Shown here piece by piece: positions 17,009-24,266 of a stretch of DNA of 64,000 nt. This DNA is from Microbacterium sp. LKL04 (lineage in GTDB: Bacteria > Actinomycetota > Actinomycetes > Actinomycetales > Microbacteriaceae), in assembly GCF_900102005.1 (NCBI RefSeq), contig NZ_LT627736.1:2356001-2420000 (forward strand), written 5' to 3'. Below the pieces are notes generated by a model, which searched no databases, was not told where the DNA came from, and saw only the letters and a program-made list of their open reading frames with translations. Position 1 is the stretch's first letter, and each line of letters opens with the position of its first letter. The position numbers and the translations under genes are program-made.

Positions 17009-18325
17009 ATGTCCACGAAGGGACGGATGCCGGTGCTCTGCACGCTGCGGGCGCGGATCACCGCCGCTGCGACGATCATCGTCGCGATCGTCATGGTGCT
17101 GGCATCGATCGGCTTCAGCGCCGTGCTGAGCTCGGAGGTGAGGGACGCGACGACGCGCGCCGCCGAGACGCGCGCCGCCGAGATCGCGACCCGCATCGAC
17201 GACTCGGGCACGGCCGGCATCGCCGACCTCGACGACGACATCGTGCAGGTGGTCGACGAGTCGGGTCGTGTGGTCGCGGCATCCGAGGACGCGGAGGACG
17301 GCACCCTGCCCGCGGATCGCGACGGCGAGGTCGTGACCTACGACGGCGACCCCGTCCTCATCGTCGTCGAAGAGGCGGACGACGATGCCCGCGTCGTCCT
17401 CGCCGTCCCCGTCGACGGCGACGAGGCGACGCTCGCCACGGCGGGCTGGCTGCTGGCGGCATCCACTCTTCTTGTCGTCCTCGTCGTCGCGGCCGTCACC
17501 TGGTGGGTCGTCGGGCGCGCCCTGCGTCCGGTCGGCCGCATTCGTCGCGAGGTCGACGACATCACCGCCGATCGACTCGACCGCCGTGTCCCTGAACCGT
17601 CTTCGCGCGACGAGATCGCGGCGCTGGCCGTCACCATGAACCGCATGCTCGACCGACTCGACGCGTCCGCGACGGCGCAGCGGCGGTTCGTGTCGGACGC
17701 CTCGCACGAGCTGCGTTCCCCGCTCGCGACCATGCGCCAGCATGCCGAGCTCGCCCGCGCCCATCCCGAGGCGACGACCCTCGACGACCTCGCCGAGGTG
17801 GTGACCGAGGAGGGCGCGCGGATGCAGGACCTCGTGGAGGGCCTGCTGGTCCTCGCGCGGCTCGACGAGCAGGCGCCGCACCGCCGAGGGACCGTCGACC
17901 TCGACGACCTCGCCCTCGCCGAGGTGGCGCGTCTGCGCGCCGCCGGAGTCACGGTCGACGGCTCCGCGATCACTGCGGTGCAGGTCACGGGTGACGAACG
18001 CCTTCTCGGCCGCATCGCCCGGAACCTGGCCGACAACGCGGCCCGGCACGCGGCATCCCGGATCGCCGTGGGAGTCGCCCGCGACGGCGCTGACGCGGTG
18101 ATGACGGTCGACGACGACGGCAGCGGCATCCCGGCCTCGGAGCGAGAGCGGGTGTTCGAACGCTTCGTTCGCCTCGACGAAGGACGGGCGAGGGATGCCG
18201 GGGGCAGCGGCCTGGGGCTCGCGATCGTCGCAGGCGTGGTGCGGGCGTCGGGCGGCACCGTCTCGATCGGCGATTCACCGCTGGGCGGCGCGCGCTTCAC
18301 GGTCCGCCTGCCGGTCGCGGACTGA
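17009..18325 (+). CDS. Sensor histidine kinase with HAMP domain
   Basis: The 438-residue kinase has membrane segments at about 17-41 and 143-167 enclosing a roughly 100-residue acidic extracytoplasmic sensor rich in Asp and Glu. A HAMP domain spans about 168-220. The phosphorylated histidine is H233 in SDASHELRSPL. The ATPase domain shows NLADNAARHA (N box), DDDGSGIP and GGSGLGLAI. ATG 17009 follows the regulator stop by 4 bases with GGTGG before it; GTG 16997 is an alternative that overlaps the regulator gene. The acidic sensor could bind cations or peptides, which is only inference. Confidence 0.94.
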   Translation: MSTKGRMPVLCTLRARITAAATIIVAIVMVLASIGFSAVLSSEVRDATTRAAETRAAEIATRIDDSGTAGIADLDDDIVQVVDESGRVVAASEDAEDGTLPADRDGEVVTYDGDPVLIVVEEADDDARVVLAVPVDGDEATLATAGWLLAASTLLVVLVVAAVTWWVVGRALRPVGRIRREVDDITADRLDRRVPEPSSRDEIAALAVTMNRMLDRLDASATAQRRFVSDASHELRSPLATMRQHAELARAHPEATTLDDLAEVVTEEGARMQDLVEGLLVLARLDEQAPHRRGTVDLDDLALAEVARLRAAGVTVDGSAITAVQVTGDERLLGRIARNLADNAARHAASRIAVGVARDGADAVMTVDDDGSGIPASERERVFERFVRLDEGRARDAGGSGLGLAIVAGVVRASGGTVSIGDSPLGGARFTVRLPVAD

Positions 18326-18347
18326 GGGCGACAGGCTGGTCTCAGTC
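18320..18347. terminator. Bidirectional hairpin between convergent kinase and ASCH genes
   Basis: GACTGAG at 18320-18326 pairs with CTCAGTC at 18341-18347. The stem includes both stop codons of the converging genes, a compact shared terminator candidate. No T-run follows. Confidence 0.45.
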
Positions 18348-18854
18348 GGCGTGCTCGGGCGGCCAGACCACGGCGAAGCGCTCGAACACGATCTCGTCGT
18401 CCTCCGACCACTCCGCACCGCGGGCGGCCGCGACCCGCGTGAAGTAGCGGCGGTGCTCGCGCTGCCAGCTCTCGAGCGAGCGATCGTCCTCACCCTCGTC
18501 GAACGCGAACCCCGCGTCGACGCTCGCGAACGGACCGACGCGGAGTTCGGTGCTCCGGATGATGATCCGCGGCGCTCCGGTGCCGTCGCACGCGATCCAG
18601 TGCGAACCGATCCTCGGCAGGGCGTCGCCGTGCTCGGAGAATTCGGCGACCAGCTCGGAGGTCGCGCGCTTCGGACCGTTCAGCACGGCGTCGAGCAGCT
18701 GATCCGCGAGCCGCGGGCTGTCGCCGAAGTGCTCGACGGTGTACTCCGCGCCGGCCGTGGCGGCGGCGGGGTGGGCCGCGCGGTAGTCATCCCACATCCG
18801 GTCGGCGGCGTCGCGGTCGAGCGGGAAGGCTGCGGAGGAGAGGCTCTCGGACAT
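18342..18854 (-). CDS. ASCH-domain protein
   Basis: The 170-residue protein has a helical N-terminus (MWDDYRAAHPAAA) followed by an ASCH fold: LLDAVLNGPKRATSELVAEF and ALPRIGSHWIACDGTGAPRI, then the last strands with FTRVAAARGAEWSEDDEIVFERFAVVW. ASCH domains are thought to bind RNA or modified nucleosides; some are amidohydrolases acting on acetylcytidine. ATG 18854 follows AGAGGA at good spacing and is preferred to the GTG one codon upstream. It interrupts the two-component region on the opposite strand and shares a promoter interval with the gene at 18940. Confidence 0.88.
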   Translation of the reverse strand: MSESLSSAAFPLDRDAADRMWDDYRAAHPAAATAGAEYTVEHFGDSPRLADQLLDAVLNGPKRATSELVAEFSEHGDALPRIGSHWIACDGTGAPRIIIRSTELRVGPFASVDAGFAFDEGEDDRSLESWQREHRRYFTRVAAARGAEWSEDDEIVFERFAVVWPPEHAD

Positions 18855-18879
18855 CACACGATCCTCTCACCCCGGCATC

Positions 18880-18916
18880 CTGAAGACCGCTTCAGGTCGC
18901 TTCAGGTCTGCTTCAG
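18880..18916 (+). promoter_or_regulatory. CTTCAG repeat cluster upstream of the 18940 gene
   Basis: CTTCAG occurs at 18890-18895, 18900-18905 and 18911-18916, spaced 10 and 11 bases, with an inverted copy CTGAAG at 18880-18885. The last repeat ends 23 bases before the ATG at 18940, the same distance as in front of the response-regulator gene. This suggests the neighbouring two-component system controls the gene, and possibly the divergent ASCH gene. Confidence 0.72.
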
Positions 18917-18939
18917 TGCCCGCTCGGCAGGCTGTCCTC

Positions 18940-19662
18940 ATGAGCGAGAACACCACCACCCCCGACCAGCCCACCTCCCCCATCGCCGAGGCCCAGACCG
19001 AGGCCCCTGCCGCCGCACACTCGAAGCGTCGCGGCCGCACCGCGATGATCGCCGGCGGTGCCACCCTCGGCGCCCTGCTTCTCGTGGGCGGCGGAGTCGC
19101 GATCGGCGCGGCCGTCGCCGATGACCGCGATGACGACGGCTTCGACAGCCTCTCTTCGAGTCAGCGTTCGCAGACCGCGTCGGACGACGTCGCGGCCACG
19201 ACCGAGCGCACGGACGACGACGCGCAGGTCGCCCCGGCAGCCGATTTCGGCGCGGGGAACGCGGGCGAGTTGTCTGCGCTGGTCGATGCCGCCAAGGGCG
19301 TCGCGGACGGCGAGCCGACCGCGATCGACGCCAACCGCGACGGCACGTGGGACGTCACGCTGACCGCGGGCGACGGCGCCGAGACCGAGGTGCGCATCAC
19401 CGCAGACGGCACCGCCGCGGTTCATGAGACCGAGGCCGCTGAGGCGGACGACCGGGCTCCGAGGAACGTGCTCGATGCAGCCACGCTCACGGCCATGGTG
19501 GATGCCGCCCTGGCCGAGCAGCCGGGCCGCATCCTCGAGATCGACGCCGACGACGACAACCGCTCGCCGTTCGACGTGTCGGTGCTCACCGGCGACCGTC
19601 AGGTCGTCGACATCACCCTCGACGCCTCCGGCTCGGTCATCGCGAGCGAGATCGACGACTGA
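18940..19662 (+). CDS. Membrane-anchored protein with PepSY-like repeats, probable target of the adjacent two-component system
   Basis: The 240-residue protein has a Pro/Glu-rich cytoplasmic N-terminus, one membrane helix at about 44-66 (MIAGGATLGALLLVGGGVAI), an Asp/Ser/Thr-rich stretch and two related extracytoplasmic modules: GELSALVDAAKGVADGEPTA...WDVTLTAGDGAETEVRI and LTAMVDAALAEQPGRILEI...FDVSVLTGDRQVVDITLD. The pattern (helix, then paired strands) is like PepSY domains. Genes of this kind often sit beside PhoP/PhoQ-like pairs. ATG 18940 is close behind CTTCAG repeats; no ribosome site is evident, so it may be leaderless. Function unknown; binding of cations by its acidic surface is speculation. 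Confidence 0.72.
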   Translation: MSENTTTPDQPTSPIAEAQTEAPAAAHSKRRGRTAMIAGGATLGALLLVGGGVAIGAAVADDRDDDGFDSLSSSQRSQTASDDVAATTERTDDDAQVAPAADFGAGNAGELSALVDAAKGVADGEPTAIDANRDGTWDVTLTAGDGAETEVRITADGTAAVHETEAAEADDRAPRNVLDAATLTAMVDAALAEQPGRILEIDADDDNRSPFDVSVLTGDRQVVDITLDASGSVIASEIDD

Positions 19663-19686
19663 CGCGGACGCCGACGGCGTTCGTCC

Positions 19687-19716
19687 GGGCGCGGGTCCTG
19701 CGGGATCCGCGCCCGT
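19687..19716. terminator. Strong GC-rich hairpin between convergent genes
   Basis: CGGGCGCGG at 19687-19695 pairs perfectly with CCGCGCCCG at 19708-19716. GTCC/GGAT extends the stem inside to a TGCG loop. It lies 25 bases after the stop of the PepSY-like gene and about 65 bases from the converging GH1 gene. It is followed by TTCG rather than a T-run. Confidence 0.7.
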
Positions 19717-19782
19717 TCGCGTGTCGGTTCGCGAGGAGATGACGATTCCCGAGGAGGGATGCCGCGGCATCCCTCCGGCGCG

Positions 19783-20970
19783 TCAGGTCGCGGGGATCAC
19801 CCCGCGCCGCGCGAGGTCGCCGAGCCAGGCGAGGCTCGGCTTGGGCGTCCGCACGAAGGTCTCGTGGTCGACGTGGATGAGCCCGAACGTCGGGCGGTAC
19901 GAACCCCACTCGTAGTTGTCGAGCAGTGACCAGTGCAGGTAGCCGCGCACGTCGAGGCCGTCGCGGAGCGCCGCCGACACGCCCTGGAGGGCGCCGGTCG
20001 TGTAGTCGATGCGCCGACTGTCGTCGGCCGTCGCCATCCCGTTCTCGGTGACGATCATGGGGATGCCGCCGGTCACCTCGTGGGTGTGGCGCAGCGCGTG
20101 CCCGAGGGCCTCGGGGTAGTACTCCCAGCCCGTGAGCGTGCGCTCGACGTCGTCGGGGAAGGGCACCGGGCCGTCGGGACCGATGATCGTGCGCAGGTAG
20201 GACTGCACGCCGATGAAGTCGTCGTCGCGCGCCTGCTCGAGGTAGTAGTCCTCACGCCAGTAGCCCCACTCGTCGCGCTCCTTCTCGTACCCGGGCGCTG
20301 CCTGGTACACCTGGTTCGCGACGGACCAGCCGCTCTTCACGTGCCCGAGGCCCGACAGCACCTCCCGCGACGCGTGATGGGCCTCGGCGATCACCTGGGC
20401 GACGTGCGGCGAGGGCCCCGGGAAGTTGACGCCCTGCTCGGTGTCGATCTTCGCCTCGGTCTGGTTGACCATCATGTTGGGCTCGTTGATCGTCACCACG
20501 TGCTCGACGTCGTCGAGGATGCGCGTCGCCGTCTCGGTGTAGCGGCGGAACCGGTCGACGACGTCGTCGGCGTACCAGCCGCCGTCGCGGCCCTGCCAGC
20601 GCGGCACCGTGAAGTGGTGCAGCGTCACGAACGGGGTGATGCCGGCATCCCGGCACGTGTCGATCATGCGGCGGTAGTGGTCCAGCTGCGCCCGCGAGAT
20701 CACCCCCTTCTCGGGCTCGATCCGCGCCCACTCGATCGAGAAGCGGTAGGTGCCCAGGCCCGCCTCGGCGAGCAGGCGGATGTCCTCGGGGTAGCGGTGG
20801 TACGAGTCGCACGCGTCGCCCGAGGGCTCCTCGACGGTCGTGTCGGCGGCGTGCTCGAACTCCCAGTGCGCGGTGTTGACGTTGCCGCCCTCGATCTGGT
20901 GCGCGGCCGTCGCGGCACCCCAGAGGAATCCCTCGGGCGCGTCGGTCGTCGGTCCGGTGTGCGTCGTCAT
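19783..20970 (-). CDS. Glycoside hydrolase family 1 (beta-glucosidase type)
   Basis: The 395-residue enzyme is a retaining GH1 hydrolase. The N-terminal GFLWGAATAAHQIEG, the acid/base E163 in VTINEPN and the nucleophile E309 in IVTENGMA are all present, as is the tail motif GYLHWSLLDNYEWGSYRPTFGL (aglycone/glycone pocket). It is shorter than typical GH1 enzymes (440-480), mainly through compact loops after the acid/base region. It would release glucose or a related sugar from beta-glycosides in the cytoplasm. It overlaps the GH13 gene as ATGA and shares its operators. Confidence 0.93.
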   Translation of the reverse strand: MTTHTGPTTDAPEGFLWGAATAAHQIEGGNVNTAHWEFEHAADTTVEEPSGDACDSYHRYPEDIRLLAEAGLGTYRFSIEWARIEPEKGVISRAQLDHYRRMIDTCRDAGITPFVTLHHFTVPRWQGRDGGWYADDVVDRFRRYTETATRILDDVEHVVTINEPNMMVNQTEAKIDTEQGVNFPGPSPHVAQVIAEAHHASREVLSGLGHVKSGWSVANQVYQAAPGYEKERDEWGYWREDYYLEQARDDDFIGVQSYLRTIIGPDGPVPFPDDVERTLTGWEYYPEALGHALRHTHEVTGGIPMIVTENGMATADDSRRIDYTTGALQGVSAALRDGLDVRGYLHWSLLDNYEWGSYRPTFGLIHVDHETFVRTPKPSLAWLGDLARRGVIPAT

Positions 20971-22580
20971 GCGGGGGTCCTTTCATCGGATGCCGCGGGT
21001 GCCGCGGCCGTCGTGTGGTCGAGCTCGACGACGGCGCAGCCGAACGCGTCGAGGTGAAGTGTGTCGCCGTCGAAGTGCGCGGCGTATCCGTGGACGAGGC
21101 GGCCACCGGCATCCGGGACCGTCCGCGGCGTGCGCGAGGGGTTCAGGGCGATGAGCAGGGAGCCGCCGCGCACGTAGGTGAAGGGGTAGCCCGTCGTCCG
21201 GACCTCGACGGGCGCGCGGGCGGAGAGCCGCGGGTCCTCACGCCGCAGCGCGATCGCGGCGCGGACGAACGTCAGGAGCGAGCCGGGGTCGTCCCGCTGC
21301 GCCGCGACCGTCGGACGGCCGGGGTCGGGGTCCTCGGGGAGGTACCGCGACGGATGGATGCCGTCGCCCATGTCGCCCCATTGCATCGGCGTCCGCGAGC
21401 CGGCGCGCTTGTAGCGGGGGCCGAGCGACGATCCCTCGTGCGACGCGAGCCCGGGCACGTATCGCATGCCGATCTCGTCGCCGTAGTAGATCGAGGGCAT
21501 CGCCGGCCACGTGAGCACGAGAAGGAGCGCCGCGCGGGCCTGTTCGGCATCGCGCGGCCCGCTGACCATGCGGGTGAAGTCGTGGTTCGCCGTCGGGAGC
21601 CCGACGACGCCGCCCCGGCCGTCGCGGTCGATCGCGCCGGCGGCCTCGCGCCACGCGGCGACGAAGTCCGCAGCATCCCCGGTCGCGTCCGCTCCGGCCC
21701 ACACCTCGGACTGGTTCCACGCGTCGTGGACCGTGCCGGCGTTGTCGTTGAACAGGGACTTCAGTGGCCGGCCATCGGTGTCTCCGCCGAACTGCAGGAA
21801 GAAGTCGCTGTGGAAGCCCGCCGGGATCGCCCGTGCGGGATCACCCCATTCCGAGAGCAGGATGCGGCCCGGGTGGCTCTCGTCGAGCCGCGCCCGGACC
21901 TCGTTCCACAGCTTCGCGGTCTCGACGTGGCCGGGGTCGTCCTTGACGAGCGAGGCCGCCATGTCGACGCGGAACCCCTGCACGCCGCGGTCGTACCAGC
22001 GGCGGATGATGTCGACGAGGGCGTCGCGGTTGCGACGCGGCCCCTCGGCGTCGACTGACTGACGCCACGGCTCGTCCGGGTGGGTCCTGGCGTAGCCGAA
22101 GTTCAGCGCGGGCTGGAAGGCGAAGAAGTTCGGCTTGTAGAAGCCGCCGCGGGGCCCGGGGACAGCCTCGAAGCCGTCGGCCTCGCGGTCGGAGAAGACG
22201 TACCGATGATCGGTCGGGTCGTCGATGGCGGCACGGAACCAGGGGTGCTCATCCGACGTGTGGCCTGCGACGAGATCGAGGATGACGGCGATTCCCTGCC
22301 GGTCCGCCGCGGCGACCAGTCGGTCGAGCGCGGCGTCGCCGCCGTAGCGCGGATCGACGTGGTCGAAATCGGCGACGTCGTAGCCCGCATCCCGCATGGG
22401 CGACACGAAGCAGGGATTCACCCAGACCGCGTCCACGCCGAGCCAGGACAGGTGATCGAGGCGCCCCGCGAGACCGTCGAGGTCGCCGATCCCGTCACCG
22501 TCGGCATCCGCGAAGCTCTGCGGATACGCCTGGTAGAGCACGATGCGATCGAGTCGGTCGGCGAGCGTCGATGACGCCAT
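20967..22580 (-). CDS. Alpha-amylase family (GH13) glycosidase
   Basis: The 537-residue protein has the GH13 barrel: VILDLVAGHTSDEHPWF (region I), GFRVDMAAS with nucleophile D206 (II), ILLSEWG with acid/base E244 (III) and TANHDF with D334 (IV). Region I has Gly where most relatives have Asn before the His, a variant that may mark a subgroup. The C-terminal beta domain starts near 440. Intracellular alpha-glucosidase or oligo-glucosidase activity is likely; no signal peptide is seen. It leads the GH13-GH1 operon, with GAGGAA before ATG 22580 and LacI-type operators upstream. Pairing alpha- and beta-type enzymes leaves the natural substrate open. Confidence 0.9.
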   Translation of the reverse strand: MASSTLADRLDRIVLYQAYPQSFADADGDGIGDLDGLAGRLDHLSWLGVDAVWVNPCFVSPMRDAGYDVADFDHVDPRYGGDAALDRLVAAADRQGIAVILDLVAGHTSDEHPWFRAAIDDPTDHRYVFSDREADGFEAVPGPRGGFYKPNFFAFQPALNFGYARTHPDEPWRQSVDAEGPRRNRDALVDIIRRWYDRGVQGFRVDMAASLVKDDPGHVETAKLWNEVRARLDESHPGRILLSEWGDPARAIPAGFHSDFFLQFGGDTDGRPLKSLFNDNAGTVHDAWNQSEVWAGADATGDAADFVAAWREAAGAIDRDGRGGVVGLPTANHDFTRMVSGPRDAEQARAALLLVLTWPAMPSIYYGDEIGMRYVPGLASHEGSSLGPRYKRAGSRTPMQWGDMGDGIHPSRYLPEDPDPGRPTVAAQRDDPGSLLTFVRAAIALRREDPRLSARAPVEVRTTGYPFTYVRGGSLLIALNPSRTPRTVPDAGGRLVHGYAAHFDGDTLHLDAFGCAVVELDHTTAAAPAASDERTPA

Positions 22581-22612
22581 GGCTCGTTCCTCTCTGCGAC
22601 GTTGCAGGTCAT

Positions 22613-22658
22613 GTAACCGGTTACCCCGGGGAGAGTACCTGATGTATCCGGTTACATC
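22613..22658. promoter_or_regulatory. LacI-type operator pair upstream of GH13-GH1
   Basis: GTAACCGGTTAC at 22613-22624 is a perfect palindrome. GATGTATCCGGTTACATC at 22641-22658 is a palindrome with one mismatched pair. Centres are 31 bases apart. The same two sequences recur in front of the lacI gene at 24267, so that regulator very probably represses this operon. Confidence 0.85.
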
Positions 22659-22712
22659 CAGCCACGCCCGAAGGTGGTCGACGCGCTCCGCTGAGCGGAT
22701 GCCGCGGGTCGG

Positions 22713-23291
22713 TCAGCCGCGGACAGCGGCCGCGATCCGCTCGACCACGCCGTCGACGTGGGCAGCCGCAGCGCCGCTGTCGGCGTCGTAGAGGAACTCC
22801 GTCAGACCGCGACGGATGCCGCAGTAGTCGAAGATCCCCGTGCCGATCTGCGTCGCGATGGACGCGTCGTACCCACGCCGCTCGTACAGTGCCGCATCCG
22901 ATCCCGCGATCGGGATCATGTGCGCGGAGAGGCGGCCGAGCCCTGGCCTGATCCCCTCGCCCTCGCCGACGCCGAACGCCCAGCCGTTGACGAACACGCG
23001 GTCGATCCACCCCTTCAGGACGGCCGGCATCGACCACCAGAAGACCGGGAAGACGAGGACGAGGTGGTCGGCGCGCTCCACACGCGCGATCTCAGCCGCG
23101 ACGTCCTCGGGGTAGTCGCCCCCCACGAGGAACGAGTGCCGGTCGGCGAGGGTGAACCGAGGATCGAACCCCTCTGCAGCCAGATCGGCGATCTCGACCT
23201 GGCCCGTGGGGAGGGCAGCGGCGAGTCGTGCCGCGACATCGCGGGTGAGGGAGGTGGGGTCGGGGTGGGCGACGACGATCAGCGTGGACAC
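22713..23291 (-). CDS. Flavodoxin-fold NAD(P)H oxidoreductase
   Basis: The 192-residue protein has a flavodoxin-like fold: LIVVAHPDPTSLT with the FMN phosphate loop, LVFPVFWWSMPAVLKGWIDR in the middle and the quinone-reductase-like segment VFVNGWAFG. It belongs to the NAD(P)H dehydrogenase (quinone) / modulator-of-drug-activity group, which carries out two-electron reduction of quinones or similar compounds. GTG 23291 follows GGATGGAGGG. Its promoter would lie in the long untranslated stretch at 23292-23741. It is tandem with, but separated from, the GH13 operon and is not obviously part of it. Confidence 0.9.
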   Translation of the reverse strand: MSTLIVVAHPDPTSLTRDVAARLAAALPTGQVEIADLAAEGFDPRFTLADRHSFLVGGDYPEDVAAEIARVERADHLVLVFPVFWWSMPAVLKGWIDRVFVNGWAFGVGEGEGIRPGLGRLSAHMIPIAGSDAALYERRGYDASIATQIGTGIFDYCGIRRGLTEFLYDADSGAAAAHVDGVVERIAAAVRG

Positions 23292-23343
23292 CCCTCCATC
23301 CTTCCCCAGCGATGAGCGGGAAGAAGTTTTTAGCACATCGGGC

Positions 23344-23365
23344 TTGTCCCCCGAAAGGGGGACAA
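23344..23365. repeat. Perfect 9-bp hairpin with GAAA loop
   Basis: TTGTCCCCC at 23344-23352 and GGGGGACAA at 23357-23365 flank GAAA. It lies about 20 bases upstream of the candidate -10 TACATT and so could be an operator for a dimeric regulator in the divergent promoter region, rather than a terminator. Confidence 0.7.
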
Positions 23366-23493
23366 ATGGCGACCTAGGCGGCGGTACATTCGGATCGCTG
23401 TAGACCAACAGTTGGGGAGCTGGTTAGCCCGCACTCGGACTGGTTTCTGGGGGCTCCAGGCGTTCCCGCGTGCGGGCCACGCTACAGCGCGAC

Positions 23494-23535
23494 GATCCGG
23501 CTGGGGTCTGGGGGAGACCCCGCTCCAGCCGGATC
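23494..23535. ncRNA. Candidate structured RNA element
   Basis: GATCCGGCTGG at 23494-23504 pairs with CCAGCCGGATC at 23525-23535. Inside it GGGTCT and AGACCC (23504-23509, 23515-23520) close a GGGGG loop, with one side bulge. It is about 105 bases downstream of TACATT and 200 upstream of the GIY-YIG start. I recognise no known RNA family. Confidence 0.4.
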
Positions 23536-23741
23536 ATCGAATGCCTTCTGTCTCGACCCGCTTTCGCGTATCGTCACCGGCAACCCAGCCCCGGGTGTCC
23601 GCGCGGGATCGCGTTCGCCAATGCACCACGGTGACGCATCCGGGAGCCTCGGTCGTCGACCCGCCTTCCCCCCGCGGCTCGCGCCGGGGTCCCTCCCGCC
23701 GGACGGGCACGGATGTCGGAACCGTCGATCAGGATGACGTC

Positions 23742-24173
23742 GTGCCCACATCGCTCCCCTCGCCGTGCCGCGTGTGCGGCGGCGGATGCGGGGAACGTCT
23801 CGAGGACGCGTGGGTGTGCGCCCGGTGCGGGTGGCGGTTGGGCGATGCTCCGGACGCCGACCTCCCGCGCCCTCGCATCGACGTCGTCTACTACCTGCGG
23901 TACCGGGACCGGGTGAAGATCGGGACCTCTGCGACGCCCCGACGCCGACTCGCCGCGATCATGCACGACGAGCTGCTGGCCTTCGAGCCGGGCGACCGCC
24001 GCGTCGAGCACGCGCGGCACATCGAGTTCGGCGAGCTGCGGGAAGGCGGCGAATGGTTCACCCTCACCGGCCTCCTGCTCGCCCACGTCGACGAGGTGCG
24101 CGAGCGGATCGGTGAACCGTGGGCCGCGTACGACCGCTGGCTCGGCGACGCGTACCGACGCCTGTCGTCGTGA
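23742..24173 (+). CDS. GIY-YIG/T5orf172-like protein with zinc ribbon
   Basis: The 143-residue protein starts with a zinc ribbon, C9-x2-C12 and C26-x2-C29, followed by a small nuclease-like domain: VVYYLRYRDRVKIGTS (the GIY-YIG or T5orf172 core), RRRLAAIMHDELLAF, VEHARHIEFGELREGGEWF and a C-terminal helix. The spacing V-x-Y-L...K-I-G-T-S...R...E-x2-x-H resembles T5orf172/MUG113 proteins. Catalytic activity is uncertain. GTG 23742 is chosen because AGGA lies 7 bases upstream and the domain begins at once; the frame remains open much further upstream without coding character. Confidence 0.78.
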   Translation: MPTSLPSPCRVCGGGCGERLEDAWVCARCGWRLGDAPDADLPRPRIDVVYYLRYRDRVKIGTSATPRRRLAAIMHDELLAFEPGDRRVEHARHIEFGELREGGEWFTLTGLLLAHVDEVRERIGEPWAAYDRWLGDAYRRLSS

Positions 24174-24182
24174 GGGGTTGAT

Positions 24183-24230
24183 GTAACCGGTTACCACCGC
24201 TACAGTCTCTCGATGTATCCGGTTACATCG
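24183..24230. promoter_or_regulatory. LacI-type operator pair upstream of lacI and the ABC operon
   Basis: GTAACCGGTTAC at 24183-24194 and GATGTATCCGGTTACATC at 24212-24229 repeat the two sequences found upstream of the GH13-GH1 operon. Centres are 32 bases apart. The sites flank a probable promoter for the regulator gene and imply autorepression and shared control of the hydrolases and transporter. Confidence 0.87.
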
Positions 24231-24266
24231 CCGGACCCCGGACTCACGAGGAGGTGACGGAGGGAC

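Larger units (their letters stand above)
23292..23741. other. 450-base intergenic region with two perfect hairpins
   Basis: No convincing reading frame covers this stretch. It holds a 9-bp hairpin at 23344-23365, a possible -10 TACATT at 23385-23390 about 350 bases before the GIY-YIG gene, and a long hairpin at 23494-23535. The frame continuous with the GIY-YIG gene stays open back to 23412 but has codon use unlike real genes here (TTA, ACT, GGT) and no domain. It is either a long leader or a separate small RNA. Confidence 0.55.

Noticed and set aside
23344..23365. The CCCCC-GAAA-GGGGG hairpin as a terminator of a plus-strand gene
   Set aside because: No plus-strand gene lies upstream; the neighbouring gene is divergent, and a putative -10 follows it, so an operator is more likely.
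23412..23741. N-terminal extension of the GIY-YIG gene back to TTG 23412
   Set aside because: Codon use is unlike genes in the window, there is no domain, and a ribosome site with GTG lies at the domain start (23742).
24183..24230. Possibility that the GTAACCGGTTAC sites belong to the regulator at 15259
   Set aside because: That regulator has its own operators with a different core (TGAACGTTCA), whereas these sites lie at the second LacI gene and at GH13.
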